Part shown: piece after piece, positions 59,591 to 64,000 of the stretch | Layout: each line of letters opens with the position of its first letter | Numbering within the stretch: the first letter of the stretch is position 1 | Assembly: GCA_023101885.1 (NCBI GenBank) | Contig: JALPQD010000088.1 | Span: 4,313,501-4,377,500, forward strand | Source of the DNA: Typhlomys cinereus | Lineage: Eukaryota; Chordata; Mammalia; Rodentia; Platacanthomyidae | Direction of reading: 5' to 3' | Length of the DNA: 64,000 bases | Program-made: the position numbers and the translations under genes | Notes under the pieces: generated by a model | Told to the model about the DNA's origin: nothing | Seen by the model: the letters and a program-made list of their open reading frames with translations, nothing else | Databases searched by the model: none

Positions 59591-60669
59591 CACATTTTTA
59601 CTTTGATGACCTTGAACTCCTTGTTCTCCTTTCTTCCTCTACAAGCAACTGTCACTACCCTAATTTGTGTTTTTTTTTATTCTAATACAAATTTATTTAT
59701 TCCCATTCATACAAAGTTGATAAGTAGCCCATTCCCTCACTCCCTCCACCCCTCCTTGGACCTCCCTTGCTCCCTCCCCCTTTCCAATTCTTTTACCCCT
59801 TCCCTCCCCTTCTCCAAGTGCCCCCCATTCCTGGAGCATCCTTTAATGTGTCTGTCAGACTTGCCTCTTGGTCCTCCTCTCTGATGAGGTGTAAGGACTC
59901 AGTAGCATTGCCTACAGCTCTTTCTTGTGTTCCCCTTTAGTATAGGAACACTATTGTGGCTGTTAATCCCTTGCCTCTAAGGATCCTAGTGCCTGTGATC
60001 CATACTAGATGGTTCAATGATATGTTGGTCATTGTGCAGGTCATGCAATGTCCTATTTTGATTACTTCAGCCCTAACTTGTATGTAGTATCTTGCATATT
60101 GTTGTTCCTCCCCATCTTTAGGCTCCTACATTCTTCAAATCCCCTCTTCTACAAATTTCCCTGAGCTTTAGGATGGGGAGAGATTAGGATGGCCTGGTTC
60201 TAAGTAGTTGATGTAGAGTTTCTGAATTTCTGAATTATGGTTTATTGATTTTTTTTTTCAATTTTGCTTCTCCTGCACCACCCTTAGCTCCATCCTGATG
60301 GGTATTGGATATCACCCCCTGGCCAGAGACAAAAGGCTGTTAAAATAGAGTCTTATTATAAGAGTAGATTCAAAGGTAGATGGAATAAGAGTAGGAGACT
60401 GCAGTGAGGGGAATCAGTCTCCCATTTGCAGTATGGTTACCTGTATGCAAGACTATACCCTCCCTGTCTGGTGAGATCATACCCCATCTGAGGCAAATGA
60501 CCAGGAAGGAAAATCTGTGAGCTTAACCAGATGCCTCATTACTTACTTGCAGTCTTTGATGGTAGCCTCTTTTCTCTGCTATAGCATGATCCCCTCTCTC
60601 CTTGTTTCTGGCAGTGCCCTCCTTCCCCTTCAGCTCCTGTTTATAATCTTTGCAATTACTGTAAGTATT

Positions 60670-63600
60670 ACAGAGATTTATCTTTGAGTGTGTCACTAAG
60701 TGGATTTGTTACTAAAATACATCTATTAGGGAATACATGCAGCACTTAATTTTCTGTGTCTGGGATACTTCACTCAATATATCTTTTCTAATTCCATCCA
60801 TTTCCCAGAAAATTTCATTAATTCATCATTTTTGATGGCTGAGTAGTATTCTATTGTATAAATGTACCACATTTTCCTTATCCACTCATCAATTGTTGGG
60901 CATTTACTTTGCTATTGAAAACAGTGCTGCTATGAACATGGTTGTGCTTGTGCTATCAAGGTGAATTTTTGTCCCTTTGGGGGGTTATTTCCAAAGGTGG
61001 AATAGCAGGGTCATATGGCATTTCAATCTTTAACTTTTTAAAGAATTGCTGGATGGCTCACCAGAGTGGTTGTATGAGCCTGCATTCCCACCAGCAATGT
61101 AGAAGAGTTCCCTTCTCTCCACATCCACAGCATTTAGTGCTGTTTGTATAGTGGATTTTTGCCATCCTGACCTGGGTGAGATGATATCTCAGGAAGGTTT
61201 TGATTTGCATTTCCCTGATAGCTAAGGATGTGGAGCATTTTTTTTAAATATTTGTTAGACATTTCAATATCTTTCCTGGTAAAGTTTCTTTTAAGTTCCA
61301 AGGCCCATTTTTTTGGGGGGGGGCATTTGTTTCCTTGGTGTTTAGGTTTCTGAGATCTTTGTGCACTCTAGATAATAGAGCTCAATCAGACATGTGAAGA
61401 TTTTCTCCCATTCTGTGGGTTGTTTTTGTGCTCAAGTTATAATCTCTTTATCTGAGCAGAAGCTCTTTAATTTCATGAGATACCATCTATTGAGTGTTTG
61501 TTGTAGTGACTGTGCTATTGGATTTCCATTTAGGAACTGTTGGCCTTGTCCAATCAGCACGAGGGAGTTCCCTACCCTTTCTTTTTTTTTTTTTAATACA
61601 TTTTTTATTATTTCCGCTCATACAAACTTAATAGGTAGACCAGTTCCCTCCCTCCCTCCTCCTCCCCCTGAACCCCTTGCACCCTCTCCCCTCCTTCCCC
61701 ATCCCCCAGGCCTTATATTGAGGTCCTTGATCCATTTGGAATTAAGTCTTGTACATGGTGACAAATACAGGTGGAGTTTTAATCTTCTGCATGTGGATAT
61801 ACAGTTTTGCCAGCACCATTTGTTGAAGATGCTGTTCTTTTTCCATTGGATTTTGGGGCCCCTTTGTCAAAGATCAAATTGCTGTAATTGGGTGGGCTTA
61901 TATATGGGACTTCAACCCATATTCATTGATCTGTGTGTCTATCTGTGTGTTGTTTTTAATAACTATGGATTTGTAGTACAGACTAAGATTTGGTATGGTG
62001 ATACCTCAGCGCTGTTTTTGTTACTCAGGATTGTTTTTGCTCTCTTGGGTCTTTTGTGCCTCCATATGAATTTTGACATTGTTTGGTCAACCTCTTTAAT
62101 TAATTGCTTTGGGATTTTGATTGGTACAGCATTGAATCTCTATATTGCCTTTGGTAGAATGGTCATTTTTATGATATTGATTCTGCCAATCCAGGAACAT
62201 GGGAGGTTTTTCCATCTTCTGGTGTCTTCTGCAATTTCTTTCTTTAGGGTTTTAAAGTTTTCATTATAAAGGTCTCTTACTTCCTTGGCTAGGTTTATAC
62301 CAAGGTATTTCATATTTTTAGGGGCTATAGTAAATGGGATTGTTTCTTTTAGGGCTTTTTCACTTCTTTCAATCTGGGCTTATAGGAAGGCCACTGATTT
62401 TTAAACATTTATTTTGTATCCTGCCACATTGCTGACTTTTGTATTAGTTCCAGGAGTTTCCTAGTGCAGTTTTTGGGATCACTCAGGTATAAGATCATGA
62501 CATCTGCAAATAGAGATAACTTGACTTCTTCCTTGCCAATTTGAATCCCTTTTATGTCCCTTTCTTGTCTTATGGCATCAGCTAAAATTTCAAATACAAT
62601 ATTGAAAAGAAATGGTAAGAGTGGACAACCTTGTCTAGATCCTGATCGAAGTGGGAATGCTTCAAGTTTTTCCCCATTGAGTATAATCCTTGCTATTGGC
62701 TTGTTGTATACAGCTTTTTTTATATTATAAAGGTTCCTTCCATTCCAACTGTCTCTAGTGTTTTGATCATAAAAGGCTATTGGATCTTGTCAAACACTTT
62801 TTCTGCATCTATCGAGAATATCATGTGGTCTTGGATTTTTGACTGGTTTATATGGTGAATTACATTTATTGATTTGCATATGTTGAACCAACCTTGTGTG
62901 CCTGGCATAAAGCCTACTTGATCCCCGTGAATGATCTTTTTGATATGTTTTTGAATCTGATTTGCTAACACTTTGTTGAGAATCTTTGCGTCTGTGTTCA
63001 TCAGAGAGATTGGCCTATAGTTTTCTTTTTTAAGTGAATCTTTATTAGGTTTTGGGATTAAGACAATATTAGTTTCATAGAAGGAATTTGGTAATATCCC
63101 TTCGTTTGCTATTTGATGGAACAGTTTAAGGAGTATTGGTGCTAATTGTTCCTTAAATGTCTGGCAAAACTTTGTGCTGAATCCATCTGGTCCAGGACAT
63201 TTTTTGTTGGGAAGATTCAAGATTACTTCATTGATTTCCTCATATGTTATAGGACTATTTAAATAATTTAAAACTTCCTGATTCAATTTAGGTAAGTTGT
63301 GCTTACTTAGGAATTCATCCATTTCTTTTGTGTTGTCAAATTTCACAGAGTATAAGTTTTTGAAATATGACATTATAATTTTCTGAATTTTGGGGTATCA
63401 GTAGTGATAACTCCATTTTCATTTCTAACTTTGTTAGTTTGTGTTTTATCTCTCTTGCTTTTGGTTAATTTAGCTAGTGATGTATCAATCTTATTGATTT
63501 TTTTTCAAAGAACCTGCTTTTTGGCTGGTCGATTTTCTGTATTGTTTTCCTTATGTCAATTTCAGATATTTCTCCCCTGATTTTGCTAATCTCCTCTCTT

Positions 63601-64000
63601 CTACTGCTTTTGGGATTGGATTACTCTAGTGTCTCTAAAGCTTTGAGCTGCATTGTTAAGTTATTTATTTGTGATATTTCTATGTTTTTATGTAGGCATT
63701 GAGAGCTATGAACTTACCTCTTAGGACAGTTTTCATTGTGTCCCAAAGATTTTGATAAGTTGTATTGTCATTATCATTCACTTTCAGGAAATCTTGAATT
63801 CCCTTTGTAATTTCTTCCCGAATCCAATTCTCATTCAGCATTGTAGTATTTGTTTTCAGGAGTTAGTGTATTTTCTGTTGTTTGTTGTATTGTGGATGTC
63901 AAGCTTTAGACCATATTGGTCTGATAGGGTACAGGCTAGTATTTCAACTTTCCTGTGTATGTGGAGATTCGTTTTGTGACTCAATATGTGGTCTATTTTG
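60670..64000 (-). pseudogene. L1 ORF2 remnant (partial at the window edge)
   Basis: Reverse transcriptase is readable at 62777-63373: [14 protein letters not shown], then [19 protein letters not shown] and [13 protein letters not shown]. The FADD-region equivalent lies at about 62505. Endonuclease sequence begins near the right edge. A frameshift follows the palm motif and an L1 tail is inserted at 61579. It is best regarded as inactive; the 5' end is outside the window. Confidence 0.88.
61579..61712 (-). mobile_element. Short L1 3' end nested in L1 element 3
   Basis: Poly-T, TATTTCCGCTCATACAAACT, AATAGGTAGACCAG and a pyrimidine tract ending CCCATCCCCCAGGCC interrupt ORF2. About 30 bases of ORF2 present in element 2 (near 42425) are missing at the junction, so the insertion was accompanied by a small deletion. 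Confidence 0.8.

Larger units (their letters stand above)
59669..64000 (-). mobile_element. L1 element 3, antisense, runs off the right edge
   Basis: From left: poly-T, pyrimidine tract (59725-59830), complete 3' UTR to about 60660, then ORF2 in reverse up to and beyond the window end, where endonuclease sequence is reached. A short L1 end (about 61579-61712) is inserted in ORF2. The remaining sequence aligns with elements 1 and 2 along their length. Confidence 0.92.

Noticed and set aside
61394..62269. 291-codon plus-strand ORF
   Set aside because: It is the antisense of L1 ORF2 and includes a nested antisense L1 tail. Antisense L1 often leaves long open frames, and no independent coding signal is present.

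Overview
This is a vertebrate nuclear window, almost certainly from a rodent. It holds an olfactory receptor (OR) cluster in AT-rich, repeat-dense DNA with no operons or ribosome sites. Rodent is inferred from L1 elements with a polypurine-rich 3' UTR, ORR1/MaLR-type LTRs ending TG...ACA, a class II (IAP/beta-like) endogenous retrovirus, and tRNA-headed SINEs whose 5' end resembles B2. The SINE bodies do not match mouse or rat B1/B2 as I know them, so I do not name a species.

Layout. Four intact, intronless OR reading frames of exactly 307 codons lie on the minus strand at 4223-5146, 11105-12028, 20959-21882 and 44508-45431. All look like OR family 5, closest in my recollection to OR5B. Each has a related downstream flank and a related upstream flank, and the upstream flank holds a conserved splice donor of a probable 5' non-coding exon. 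The array therefore grew by tandem duplication of whole units. The first ~1.4 kb of the window matches the upstream flank of the other units, so a further unit probably lies just left of the window. Two decayed OR remnants lie in the opposite orientation: 29640-33771, split by a 3.7 kb retroelement nest, and 49227-50104, split by a solo LTR.

Blocks. The third unit (about 17.9-23.66 kb) and the fourth (about 34.65-47.27 kb) are a recent segmental duplication. The fourth copy is stretched by a 6.7 kb L1 (37655-44365) that is missing from the third. An older L1 (23646-29279) carries a solo ORR1-like LTR and an antisense SINE. Between 29.9 and 33.6 kb the nesting is OR pseudogene, then antisense L1, then ERV (5' LTR, minisatellite leader, gag fused to pol) plus a SINE in the L1. 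From 48 to 64 kb there is no intact gene: a tandem duplication, MaLR and ERV LTRs, L1 ends (one with a 5' inversion), inverted copies of inter-OR DNA, and a large antisense L1 that runs off the right edge.

Function. The only likely functional products are four odorant GPCRs, presumably expressed one per olfactory neuron from separate promoters near the conserved 5' exon. Everything else looks like retroelement debris and duplication scars. I found no convincing evidence of a wholly new gene system. The most notable signals are the conserved 5' exon, the datable duplication and L1 breakpoints, a tail-only SINE insertion, a minisatellite in an ERV leader, and an uncharacterised ~40-bp degenerate minisatellite. 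All similarities were judged by eye; no alignment or database search was run.
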